The notes under the pieces were generated by a model, which saw only the letters and a program-made list of their open reading frames with translations, did not search any database and was not told the DNA's origin. The translations under genes and the position numbers were made by a program. DNA of 64,000 bases from Ascochyta rabiei (lineage: Eukaryota; Ascomycota; Dothideomycetes; Pleosporales; Didymellaceae). Shown piece by piece: positions 24,495 to 34,069 of the stretch. Location: contig NC_082415.1 of assembly GCF_004011695.2 (NCBI RefSeq), positions 372,001 to 436,000 on the forward strand, in the 5' to 3' direction. Position 1 is the first letter of the stretch. Every line of letters starts with the position of its first letter.

Positions 24495-24541
24495 AAAGGT
24501 GAGCGACTCGCTTGCCCGAGCGACTCGCTTACCGCTTACGT
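24495..24541. repeat. Right terminal inverted repeat of the pogo-like element
   Basis: Reverse complement of the left repeat with CG instead of TA at one internal dinucleotide; followed by TA. Confidence 0.93.
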
Positions 24542-24543
24542 TA

Positions 24544-24840
24544 CATATAAAATAAATTAAGATAAGAAAATAGAGTAGTAATAGCAATAGTAACAGCGAT
24601 AGTGACAATAGTAGTAACAGCAATTAATCTTATCTTTAGCACTTAGTATCTTAGTATCTTAGTATTATATCTTATCTATCTAAGCAGAGAAAAGCAATAA
24701 GCAGCCTTATGCTTAGCTTACTCTTTATCTAAATTATAGATATACGCGCACGCTAACGCTAACTAACTATTAAAACAGTAAATCTATAGTAAGAGAAGAA
24801 GAAAAAAACATGCAAGAAACATGTTTTAATCTTATCTTGA
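24544..24840. other. TA-rich right flank holding a mutated duplicate of the RhoGEF 3' end
   Basis: Bases about 24627-24775 align with 24830-24975 (the end and tail of the RhoGEF gene). A 25-bp stretch starting agcagagaaaagcaataagc is identical at 24683 and 24879 (offset 196 bp). The rest differs chiefly by C-to-T and G-to-A changes in the upstream copy, plus a small insertion (about 12 bp). The copy carries stops in the original frame and is non-coding. Confidence 0.8.
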
Positions 24841-24859
24841 ACTGCCAGCACTTGGTATG

Positions 24860-27800
24860 TTAGTATCTCATCCGTCCGAGCAGAGAAAAGCAATAAGCAG
24901 CCTCGCGCTCGCTCTTCATCTGAATCATAAACACGCGCGCGCGGGCGCCGTTGACGCCGCCGGTCTTGGCAACCTGGCCGACCTCGCCGCCTTCACCGAC
25001 ATTGTCTTCCCACACAGAGACGGCGATACCGCTGCGGGCGACGCGCTCAAAGCACGTCTCCGAGAGCGTTACGTCGAGCAGTGTCTGGTTCTCCTTCTTG
25101 CTCGTGACGAGGATGCGCCGCTCTTGCGTGTGGTCGCGCGTACCCGGGGACCGCTGGAGTGGGTTGGGGCTGCCGGGCGCGCTGGGGTGGGGGCTCGGGA
25201 GCATGATGGTGAGGCGCGCGCCGCCCATGTCGCGCCACTTCTTCAGCGTCTCGCGCTCGTACAGGCGGCACTTTGTGTTTGTGATGCCGGCGGGGGCGCC
25301 GACTGCGCCGCCGGGGCCGTTGGGTGACGATGCACCTGAGCCGGGCAGGGAGCCGCTGGATCCCGTGTCGAAGCTGTTGAGTGATCGTGAGCCGAGCGTC
25401 GAGTTTCGGACACTGAACATGCCGCCTTTGCCGAAGGAGAAGCGACCCAGCGCGGATCGCATCGCGGTGCCCATGGTTCCGACCGACGATTCAGTGGCTG
25501 CGGAGATGGAGGCTGCGCGTGTGCTCGACTTCCTGTAGCTACTCCTCCTGCCGAGTGTGCCTCCCAGCCACCCAGAACCTGAAGAAGCGTTGGTCCTCGC
25601 TTCGTTGCGGCGGTCCATTGCTTCTGCCCAGCTGCTTTGTCCGTACGGTCCTCGGGCGTTCTGCAGTGCAATGTAGGTTGGATTGTTGATGCGGGACTGG
25701 TTGATCATTGCATACAGCTGCGCACATTCGCTAGCGTTGCGACTCCGCAGCATGATGTTGTTGCCGGTGGTGATGCGTGAGTCGGACGTCGGTGGGGAGC
25801 GGATGGAGATGTCGATGGCGGTCGACTTGCGCAGGGGCACCAGAGGGGTAAGCTCGACCGCAATAAGGGGAGCACGTCCTCCTGGCTGTATGATCTCGTC
25901 GCCGTCGGACATCAGCGGCTTGGAGTGTGTGGCGGTGATCTCGAACACCTCGATCTTGCCGGGCGTGACGACGATGCTGCACTCTTCTGGATGCAGGCTA
26001 TCCCACCTCCCAGCATCTGACCAGGAGAAAATGGATGCGATCGCCTTGGCGGCTTTGCTGGAGCTTGCTGGAACGGCACGGTAGGGCTGGTTCGACGCAG
26101 ACTGGGACGGGGTGATGGTATCATTCGGCAGGGTGTAGATGGAGGCGGGTGGGGACACCTTCGGGAACTCCTTGGTCTCTTCAGGCAGTGCCTCCAGCGG
26201 TGCCGTATCTCTGCTGGTGGAAGTTGGGTAGCCTCGGGGTGCAGTGTAGTTGAGCGGCATCAACGGCGTGGGGACATCATCATCCAGTTCATCGTCGGAA
26301 GAGTCCGAAGTGAGGCTAGCATCGCTGGAATCATCCACATCCTCTCCGGAGACTACATCGTCTTCGGTCTCACTCGACGATTCGGTGCAGGTCGACGGCT
26401 CGTATTCGTGCTTGAGAGGCGAAGAGGATCGTCGCTTGTTCTTCCACCCTGGCAGTGCTGGCGTGAAGTTGGGTGTCTTTGAGCCCTTGAGTGTGACAGG
26501 TGTAGCTGGACTGGGCGATCGGTGAGGGGGAGGTGGAGGTGGTGCATCGTCGTCCTCTTCCGAGGGAGTCCTGGGCGGTTTGCTCAGTTTGGGCGGTGCT
26601 GAAGCGGGTGGTTCAGGGAGCTCGTTGGCACTGGCAGCCTCTCGCAACGGCGTCGAGGGCTGACTCGACTTTCTCAACCTGGGGATCGATGGCAGCTCCA
26701 TCGACGGCGTCGAAGAGACCCGCCTGTGTGTTTGGGGTCGCGGCGGGGAGCCTGGAGGCGAACGAGGCTCTTCTTCGACGGATTCCTCGCTCTCGTCGGA
26801 TTCATCTGAGATATCTACCCCGGATGTCGGCATCCATACACTGAAGTTCTTGCCACGGCGCTTTGTTGACTTGCGACGCGGCTGCTTCTCCTCTTCGACG
26901 AGCTTGGCTTCGCGAGTTTGAATTGGCTTGGGCTCGTCCACAAACTCAATGGGGTCGTCAAGGGTGATTTGGCGTGAGGGACGCTGTGAGACCGGGGATG
27001 ATGTCACAGCCCGCGAAAGCCTCTTTGCTTTCGTGCGCCTCAGCCCCGGTGATGCAGTGCCGTCCGAGCGAGCTGCGTCGTCGAAGCTGCTTCGTGGTGT
27101 TCGATCTAGGTCTTCCTCATCATGTCTAGTGTGTCGCACCATCCCTAGAGGCGTCTGTGGCTCCAGAGGGGAGAGATCGATTGCATCGCGGATCCTGCTT
27201 GCAAGGGGGACGTCACCGCTGGGTGGCGTAATTGGTGACACAGTGCGCGAGTGCCGGCGTCTGTCAGGTGTGTCGTAGTTCCAGACCTTTGAGACCTCAG
27301 TGTGCTGTTCTCCGAGAGGAATCTCGATCTCGTGGGGACTCGGTGTTCTGCTCTTGAGCGGTATTGTGGAGGCTGTTGCTGCGGACACTAGGGAAGAGCC
27401 ATGGCTGCTTGTGGGTCTTGGGATCTGCCCTGGTAACATCTGGTCTCGCTTGATCTCGGATATGGGTGGGGGAATTGGAGTCAGCCCAAGCATTTGCACC
27501 CACTCGAAGCCAGCTTGCTCGTCGTCAATGGTGAGCGACATGACCTCGCTCCATTCAGACCCATCGGCTTGGTTGCCTCGGATCATGACGACAATCTCGC
27601 CCTTCATGTCGCCGTTACGAGCAGACACACGACTTTGCTGCACAGGTGGGAGCAGCAGCCATCGTCCTGTGGAGTCGACCTCGCACAATAAGATGTCTCC
27701 CCCCTGCCCTGTACCTGGGGCGTTATCGCGGAGCAAGACCTCGACGCGACAGCTGAGCTCCTGGCCGCTTGAGTGGTAGAGGTACATGTCGAAGTAGTCT

Positions 27801-30800
27801 CTGGCTCGTACACACCGAGCGGCGTCGATTCGGACGCCGGCAAGCGGCGCCAAGCTTCGTGGATCGCGAGCACGCGTGGCGTCGATGTTGGCGGCACCTT
27901 CATCTTCGAGTCGAGCTTGTTCGTCGTTGGACCGCTTGCGCGCGGCCGTGACGAGGTCTTGGAAGGTGGCTGATATCTTATCCGCACGTTCCGAGGGTCT
28001 GACGTGGTTGATGCCCTGAGCCATGGTCAGCAGTAATCACAAAAACTCACAACCAAGGTTGAGACGCACCTTCAAGCTCTTGGAAAGATACTTCAACCGC
28101 ACAAGTGGCCGCTTCAGCATGTACGCTACATCGACGCGTTCACCGTCCCCGTTGACGACGTAGCCTTCTGCGTTGCGCGGCATGCCCTCGTCCCAAGGCG
28201 CACCATCATCGGGGCCATTCACGACTCTTGCTGGCTTGAATGGGTCGTCGTCTGCGGGTGCGAGGCTGATGACGACGTCCTGGAAACCGAGACGCCATAC
28301 GGAGATGTAGTCGGCATACACGCGTTGTGCGCTCTGGGCCCAGGAGAGGAAGTTGTCTGGATCTTCCAGGGGCACACGCTTGTGCAGCGTCTTCAGTCGC
28401 TCGAGACAAACACCCATGTCCATGATGGGTTTTGTGACCTCGCTGGGGTCAGACTTGCCGGAGCGGGAGAAGAGGCCGACGGCGACAGCAGAGTCTGATG
28501 TGGAGAGCACGCAGCTGAGGAGAACCGGGATGACACCGTCGACAATGGTGCGCAACTCGCGCATATATTTGGCCTCGTCGGAGGCGAGTTCCTTCATAAT
28601 GTCAGGGATCGTGGCCGTGGCCAGGCGGCTCCTGTTGGTGCGTATGCTGCGCGCAGACACGATGCTCTTCGACCCTGCCTTGGGCATCGACAAGACTGAG
28701 ATCAAGTCGGCGTGGCTGGCGAGTCTGTTTCTCCTGGTGCTCCTGCGACTGATGACGGTAGACGTCTCGTTCATCTGCGAACCGACTTCCGAGGCCGTCA
28801 CCCCTGAGACAGTTCGGTCGTCACTGAGCACCGACTCAGTCCACTCGGAGCCTGCAGCTTCGGATGCAGGGGCTGGTTGCGCGTGGCTTGGGAACGAGTC
28901 GACCGAGGCAATGGTAGACAGACGCTTGCCTCTCGTTGGGAAGTGGCGCTGCACTGCAAGAGGACGTGGCTTCAAGGATATGTTCTCAAAGTCCATAGTC
29001 GACGCATCGACTGACGAGGAGGGAGCGGAGGAGGCAACGGAAACAGCCCTGGGATCGTCCTCTTTGGTAAGATCGTCGGTCGAGATGCTCTCCCGCAGCG
29101 GTGAAGACATGGAGCGGCTCTTGGAGCGCGAGTGTTGGCTGCGCTTTGCGCCGCGGCGCTTCAAGGTTGGCGTGGGGGAGAGCGGCACTTCCGGCTCAGG
29201 CTCAGGCTCGGTCTTGTCGGGGATAGGCGTTGCAGCAGTATCGTCGGAGACTACAGAAGAGGCTGCTTCTTCCACGACGATATCGCGGGTGTCGATCTTC
29301 AACTCGCGAGATGCCCTTCGCTGCTCGTGACTGCGGCGTCTCCGTCTGCGCCTACTTCCACCCCCGCTCCCGCTGCCGCTGCCGCTGCTGCGCGGCCTGG
29401 CCTCCTCCACCGGCCTAGTCTCCTCCACCGGCCTGGCCACCTCTACCGGTCTGGTCTCCTCTACCGGCCTGGTCTCCTCTACCGGTCTGGTCTCCTCTAC
29501 CGGCCTGGTCTCCTCTACCGGTCTGGTCTCCTCTACCGGCCTGGTCTCCTCTAACGGCCTGGCCTCCTCTACCGGCACTGGCTCAGGCTTGGTTTCGGTC
29601 GACGCGGTGACAATGGACGACTCGGTTCTCGTGGTGGCTGAGAAGGCTGTGGTCGAGACGGACTCCTTCGATCGCCGTCTGCGGCGTGGTGGGCGTGCTT
29701 CTGATCGCTCTGCATCGTTCTGCATGTCCTGGGTGCGGTCAAGCCATGCCTCTAGTCGAGTGGCAAAGACCTTGTTGGGGGGCGATAGTGGCCTTGGCTG
29801 CTGCGCGCGCAACTCTCGCATCACCTGCTCCTTTTCGGCGTCGATGGTGTCCGTCCTGGTCCTGCGGTGGCGGCGTGTCGACTCTCTGTAACCCTCGTCG
29901 TCTGTGCCAGGCTGGCTCTTGGGGCGGCGCCGTCTGCGCCTCTCCCGCAGCTCGTCTGCTCTCGGGGACGTGAGCTTGGGGCTGGAGTCGACCAGGCTGG
30001 AGTCGGCGTACTCGACTGTGATGAAGTTGGCAAGGTCTTGGAGCGCGGGCGCGGGCTCTGATTTGCGGGCAGGTCTGTGCCTGACAGGCTCGGCGTCTTC
30101 AGCGGACAGCGAGCCGCGTGGAGAGGTGCGTGTCTTCCTCCGGCGCACTTTGACGACCTCGGACTTTTCCTTTTCGGCGGTGGGCTCCACGATGACTTGC
30201 ACGACGTGGGCGTCTTTTGCGCTGCCAGAGCCGCTGCTGACTGGGCGCTCCTCGTTGCCGGCGCTCGAGGGCTTGGGCGGGCGCTCCTCGTTGCCGGCGC
30301 TCGAGGGCTTGGACGGGCGTCTTTGGCGCGGGGTGCCCTTCTTCTGGCCGGTGGTCTTGCCGATGTAGCTGGCCAGGGTGTGCGGGAGCTGGGGTGCTGG
30401 GGGTGTGTGCGGGGCGGGGGTCGCAGCAGCGACGTCGTCGGGCACGACGGGCCGGTCTTTCTTGACGATGCGCGAGGGGCGCACCCAGGCATTGGGAATC
30501 GTCTTGGGGGGCGGGCGGGTGGCGTCCTTGGGGGGCGACTGCTTTGCGCGCCAGTGCGAGTCGCTCACGACGCGCTTCTTGGGCGCCACGGCGCTCTGCA
30601 CCTCGTCGTCGAGCTCGTTGTGGGCGAGGGGCGTCTTCTTGGCGCTGTCCGGGCGGTCCGGGCTCCTGTCGACAGAGCCAGACGCGGCCGGCGCGTGTGC
30701 GGGCTTCCAGTCGGGCTTGTCGGCCAGCGGCTTCGTCTTGGGCGTCGTGGGCCGCGACCTGGGCTTCGACGGCAGCTCGACGTCGGCGGCGGCGGGCTCG

Positions 30801-31168
30801 AGGGGGTGGGTTTGGGCGTGGGCTTGGGCGTGGGCGTGGGTTTGGGCTTGGGCGTGGGCGTGGGCGTGGGTTTGGGCTTGGGCGTGGGCGTGGGCGTGGG
30901 TTTGGGCTTGGGCGTGGGCGTGGGCGTGGGTTTGGGCTTGGGCGTGGGCGTGGGCGTGGGTTTGGGCTTGGGCAGGGTCGGCGCCGCCCTCCAGCTGCCA
31001 GCGCTTGATCTTGTCGCGCACATTGGCGGGCTTGTTGATGCCAATCGCCTTGGCGAAGTCGCTGCCGTTCATGCCGCTCGTCGGCGAGTCTGCTGCGACC
31101 GCCTTCTTCCTGCCCGGCGAGGCATTTTGTGTCTTCTCAGCGTCAGCGGGCAGCGGCGAGGCGGGCAT
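24860..31168 (-). CDS. Large RhoGEF (DH domain) protein with internal amino-acid repeats
   Basis: Two exons, 31168-28070 and 28015-24860, joined by a 54-bp intron (gtgcgt...ctcag) that leaves phase 0; 2,084 residues. The start is the first ATG in frame ([15 protein letters not shown]); the frame is open upstream without another ATG. Residues 1-850 are disordered and basic/Pro-rich, with two coding minisatellites: His/Ala/Gln/Thr decamers at about 64-122 and VEETRP hexapeptides at about 529-591. A Dbl-homology domain runs from about 852 ([20 protein letters not shown]) to 1090 ([13 protein letters not shown], then the [11 protein letters not shown] helix) and spans the intron. A PH-like region follows (about 1100-1220), then a long Ser/Pro/acidic region. 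A second PH-like domain ([34 protein letters not shown]) lies near 1690-1800. It probably activates Rho/Cdc42-type GTPases for polarity. The last 35 codons have a mutated duplicate just downstream. Confidence 0.85.
29395..29580. repeat. Coding 18-bp repeat (VEETRP), about 10 copies
   Basis: The unit cctggtctcctctaccgg on plus encodes P-V-E-E-T-R on minus. Copies differ by synonymous or E/A changes ([12 protein letters not shown]) and remain in frame. Confidence 0.95.
30800..30972. repeat. Coding 30-bp repeat ([10 protein letters not shown]), about 5 copies
   Basis: Nearly perfect 30-mers (tttgggcttgggcgtgggcg core) giving a Gln/Thr/His/Ala-rich stretch near the N-terminus of the RhoGEF protein. 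The copies are almost identical, so expansion is recent. Confidence 0.95.
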
Positions 31169-31843
31169 GAGGCCCGGGGGGCATTGGCGGTGCCGGGTTG
31201 TCGTGTGCGTCGAGTGCGCCGGCTGCGTCGAGTCGAGTCGAGTCGTGTCGAGTCGTGTCGTGTCGTGTCGTTGTTTGGGCGGCGGCGGCGGCGTCTCCGG
31301 GGGGATGTGGATGTTTACCGTCGAGCTCTGCACGCTTGGCTGGTGTCCTCCCCGCGTCGGGGCTCAGTGCGTGACAGGCAGTGGCAGGCAGCAGACAGCA
31401 GACAGCAGACAACAGACGACAGACAACAGACAACAGACAACAGACAACAGACAACAGACGTGACGGTGAAGGTGTGGAGGCGTGACGGTGGCCAGGGGTC
31501 TCGGCGAGTCTGCGGTGGGGTCCCGCTCGCACGGGGCGTGGGTGCTACCATCCAAGGTGGTTGACTGGTTGTGCTGGATCCAATGATTCCAATCCATGCA
31601 CTCACTGTACTTGTACTATGTAGACCCTTGGATCCATGGGTGATGCTGGCCATCCAATCGCCGGCTGCAGGCTGTCAGCTCGTGCTAAGCGTGCCGCCAC
31701 AAACGCTGCGCTCTAGGATGCCCAGTCGAACACAACCAGACTCTTCAATGGAATGAAAATCTTGAATACAATCTAATTCTAGGGTTGCAGCGTTTTTGAA
31801 TCGCTGTGAACGTGGTTCGCTATGCCCATCTCCAACGCCACAC
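31169..31843. other. RhoGEF upstream region with two short arrays
   Basis: Presumed promoter and leader of the RhoGEF gene and 3' tail of the GH105 gene. It contains GTCGA/GTCGT pentamers at 31225-31272 and 7-bp cagacaa units at 31383-31460. No gene seen. Confidence 0.6.
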
Positions 31844-33079
31844 TCAGCGGCCATGCAACCGCTCCACCTCCAAGCTCGCCGCCACAAACGCCGCACTCCC
31901 CAGCACGCTGTTGTACAGCAACGGCCTCCCGACATAGTACGCATAGCTCGCCGTGCTGTTCAAGCTGCACACACTCACGGTGCCATTCCACCCCAGCGTC
32001 CCGTTCCCGTTGTCCACCACAAATCTCTTCTCGAGGTAGGCGTACGCACGCCGTCCCACATCGACGTAGCTCGCGTTCAGCCCCGGCGACCGAGGCTCCA
32101 GGTACCCCAACCGCACGCCCTTGAGGAGCGCGTACACAAACATGGAGCTCCCGCTGCTCTCGATGTAATTCCCCTCCCGGCCCGGCTGATCCAGAACCTG
32201 CCACCAGCCCGCCGACGCGGGGTCGACGGCTTGCGCAACGGCGCGCATGCGGTGTCGCAGCTCGTCCACCAACCAACTTCGGACGTCGCGCACCGCCTCG
32301 GTGGACGCCTGCGAGTCTGCATCCAGCACCTCGACCGTGTCCACCAGCGCCATGACATACCACCCCAGACTCCGCCCCCACACATGCGGGCTCTGCCCGA
32401 GTGTGTTGTTCGCCCACACCGCCGTCCGGCTGTCGTCGTACCCGTGCACCAGCAAGCCGTCTTCGCCATCGGTGCTGCAGTGCGCCGCCACCAACGCAAA
32501 CTGTCTCCGCAGCTCGCTCCACGCGCTGCTGGACCGCGGGCTGTAGGTGAGTGTGTAGAGCGCCCAGAAGGGTCCGAAGGAGAACAGGCCGTCGAGGTAG
32601 CTCCAGTTCGGGTACACGTAGTACCAGAGCCCTGCCTCGGCGTTTCTTCTGTTCTCGGCAATGCTGCTGTCGAGCACGTCCGCGGCAGCCTTGTACTTGC
32701 TCTCGCCTGTCGTCTCGTACAGCCGAATCATCGCGTTCCCGCTCGACAGCCTGTCCATGGGGAACCTCAGCGCAGAGCTCGAGCTGTTGAAGATGCCGAG
32801 TAGCGAGTCTGCCGACCGCGCCACGTAGGATGCGATTCCAGGCGTGGACGCGTGCTGTGGGTATTGCGCGGCGATGCGGGAGAAGGTCTTTTGGACGAAG
32901 CCGGCTTGCAGAGCGCCCGAGGGGTCGCCCGCGCTGCTGTACACGCCTTGCTGGCGGGACATGATGGACTCGGCCATTTGGAGGGAGAGCGGGGTCGTGG
33001 ATCCATGGCCACCGCCGACAGGCCTGCTTGCGAGTGCTGGGAGGATGCAGAGGGAGGCGAGGGTAGTGAGCAGCCGCAT
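31844..33079 (-). CDS. Secreted GH105 unsaturated rhamnogalacturonyl hydrolase
   Basis: Removes unsaturated galacturonate from the non-reducing end of rhamnogalacturonan fragments left by pectin lyases. Single exon, 411 residues. The start at 33079 gives a clear signal peptide (MRLLTTLASLCILPALA, cleavage likely before SRP); the frame is open upstream but has no ATG. Family landmarks of the six-hairpin (alpha/alpha)6 barrel include the YLDGLFSFGPF motif with the likely catalytic Asp at 163, the DDSRTAVWANNTLGQSPHVWGRSLGWY stretch (residues 215-241) and the EGNYIESSGSSMFVYALLKG block. Several NxS/T sites fit an extracellular enzyme. No other pectinase gene lies beside it. A 33-bp repeat that resembles the signal-peptide coding region lies directly upstream. 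Confidence 0.93.
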   Translation of the reverse strand: MRLLTTLASLCILPALASRPVGGGHGSTTPLSLQMAESIMSRQQGVYSSAGDPSGALQAGFVQKTFSRIAAQYPQHASTPGIASYVARSADSLLGIFNSSSSALRFPMDRLSSGNAMIRLYETTGESKYKAAADVLDSSIAENRRNAEAGLWYYVYPNWSYLDGLFSFGPFWALYTLTYSPRSSSAWSELRRQFALVAAHCSTDGEDGLLVHGYDDSRTAVWANNTLGQSPHVWGRSLGWYVMALVDTVEVLDADSQASTEAVRDVRSWLVDELRHRMRAVAQAVDPASAGWWQVLDQPGREGNYIESSGSSMFVYALLKGVRLGYLEPRSPGLNASYVDVGRRAYAYLEKRFVVDNGNGTLGWNGTVSVCSLNSTASYAYYVGRPLLYNSVLGSAAFVAASLEVERLHGR

Positions 33080-33185
33080 CTTGGAGTTGGATTCACCTTC
33101 AGGGAGGCGAGGGTAGCAGTTGGACTCACCCTCAAAGAGGCAAAGGTAGTAGTTATTCTCACCTTCAGGGAGCCGCGAGGGAGCC
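33047..33185. repeat. 33-bp imperfect repeat overlapping the GH105 start
   Basis: Units around tcaccttcagggaggcgagggtagcagttgg recur three times upstream of the ATG. A related copy (gagggaggcgagggtagtgag) lies inside the signal-peptide coding region, so the array seems to have spread from, or into, the 5' end of the gene. Confidence 0.8.
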
Positions 33186-34051
33186 GCCTTTTCCACGCGC
33201 GGTCCTTCTGCTGCCCCACGTCGAATCGCACCGTGATGACCTCCGAGCAGGACACGCTTGAGCTGACCAACGCTAGGGATTATCTTCTAACCCTATCCAG
33301 AAGATAATCTAAACATGTTAGGATTAATCATGTAATGAAATCTTAGGGTTAAAGTTAGTACAAGGTAGTTAGGTTAAGATTAAGGTTATTTCAAGGTTAG
33401 GATCATCTAGAATCTATTGTATTTTGTTATTATAGAGTGCAGTAGCTGCAAAGATTTTCTTTCTAGTGCTCTTGCGTGTTGCTTGGACCAAGTCGGTGAG
33501 TTGGTGGTTTGGTTAGGTCAGCTCAAGTGTATCCTCTGAGCGATCGACAGGACGCAAACAAGGAGGCTCGGGAAGACGTCCGCAGCCATCTCATTGGACG
33601 GGCGCACTCCAGGAACCCAATGTCTACACTCTCTCATCACTTCACCAACGCTTTCTCATCACTTCACCAACGCTTTCTCTCATCACTTCACCAACACCTT
33701 CTCATCACTTCACCAACACCTTCTCTCATTACTATCTGTGCCCCTCTAGCAGGTACGCAACCCTGCTAGGACGGCTGCGAGTCTAGGGTATATGCATATC
33801 CACGCAGCATCCATCCATCGCCTTGCGCCCAACGCCAATCCCCCCTACGCTATGCATCCATCACATCTTTCATCCTCGAACGCACTCCATTTCCAGCTCT
33901 TTTTCTTGTACTAGCCTCCATCTCTAGCCCTTTTTCTTGTGCTAGCCTCCATTCCTAGGCCTTCTTCTTGTACTAGCCTCCATCTCTAGGCCTTCTTCTT
34001 GTACCAGCCTCCATTCCTGGGCCTTCTTCCTGTAGCAGTACTCCTCCATCT
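33186..34051. other. Intergenic with TA-rich stretch, hairpin and two arrays
   Basis: Bases 33278-33309 form a perfect 11-bp inverted repeat with a 10-nt loop. 33310-33450 is AT-rich. 33629-33737 holds 22-24 bp ctcatcacttcaccaacgctt units (5 copies). 33890-34051 belongs to the minisatellite at the end of the next gene. No coding region recognised. Confidence 0.65.
33629..33737. repeat. 22-24 bp repeat CTCATCACTTCACCAACGCTT, about 5 copies
   Basis: Alternating long and short units (tctctcatc or tctcatc), the last two with acacctt instead of acgctt. Confidence 0.9.
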
Positions 34052-34069
34052 CTAAGCCTTCTTCTTGTA
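33890..34069. repeat. 31-bp minisatellite spanning the stop codon of the EBP-family gene
   Basis: About six units of the form (minus strand) tacaagaagaaggcctagag followed by atggaggctag. The first unit contains the last codons (YKKK-A) and the TAG stop of the sterol isomerase gene; the others continue into the 3' untranslated region, some with the TAG changed (cccagg, gctgga). Confidence 0.88.

Larger units (their letters stand above)
22703..24541 (+). mobile_element. Complete but inactive pogo/Fot1-type DNA transposon, RIP-mutated
   Basis: The element is 1,839 bp long and bounded by inverted repeats of 47 bp (22703-22749 and 24495-24541) that match except at two adjacent positions. It is flanked on both sides by the dinucleotide TA (22701-22702 and 24542-24543), the target duplication of Tc1/mariner-pogo elements. 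Each TIR contains two copies of the word AAGCGAGTCGCT, a likely transposase-binding motif. The interior encodes a recognisable DDE transposase, broken by many stops, and is TA-rich throughout. The TIRs have stayed GC-rich. Confidence 0.93.

Noticed and set aside
28025..28069. Two separate genes on either side of the RhoGEF intron
   Set aside because: The junction has canonical GT-AG sites, phase 0, and splits a continuous Dbl-homology domain, so one gene is far more likely.
30077..31564. 495-codon plus-strand frame opposite the RhoGEF gene
   Set aside because: Low-complexity Gly/Val translation of the coding minisatellite on the opposite strand.
33300..33410. TTAGGG-like words suggesting interstitial telomere repeat
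   Set aside because: Only one TTAGGG occurs among irregular TTAGG/TTAAG words with no tandem period.
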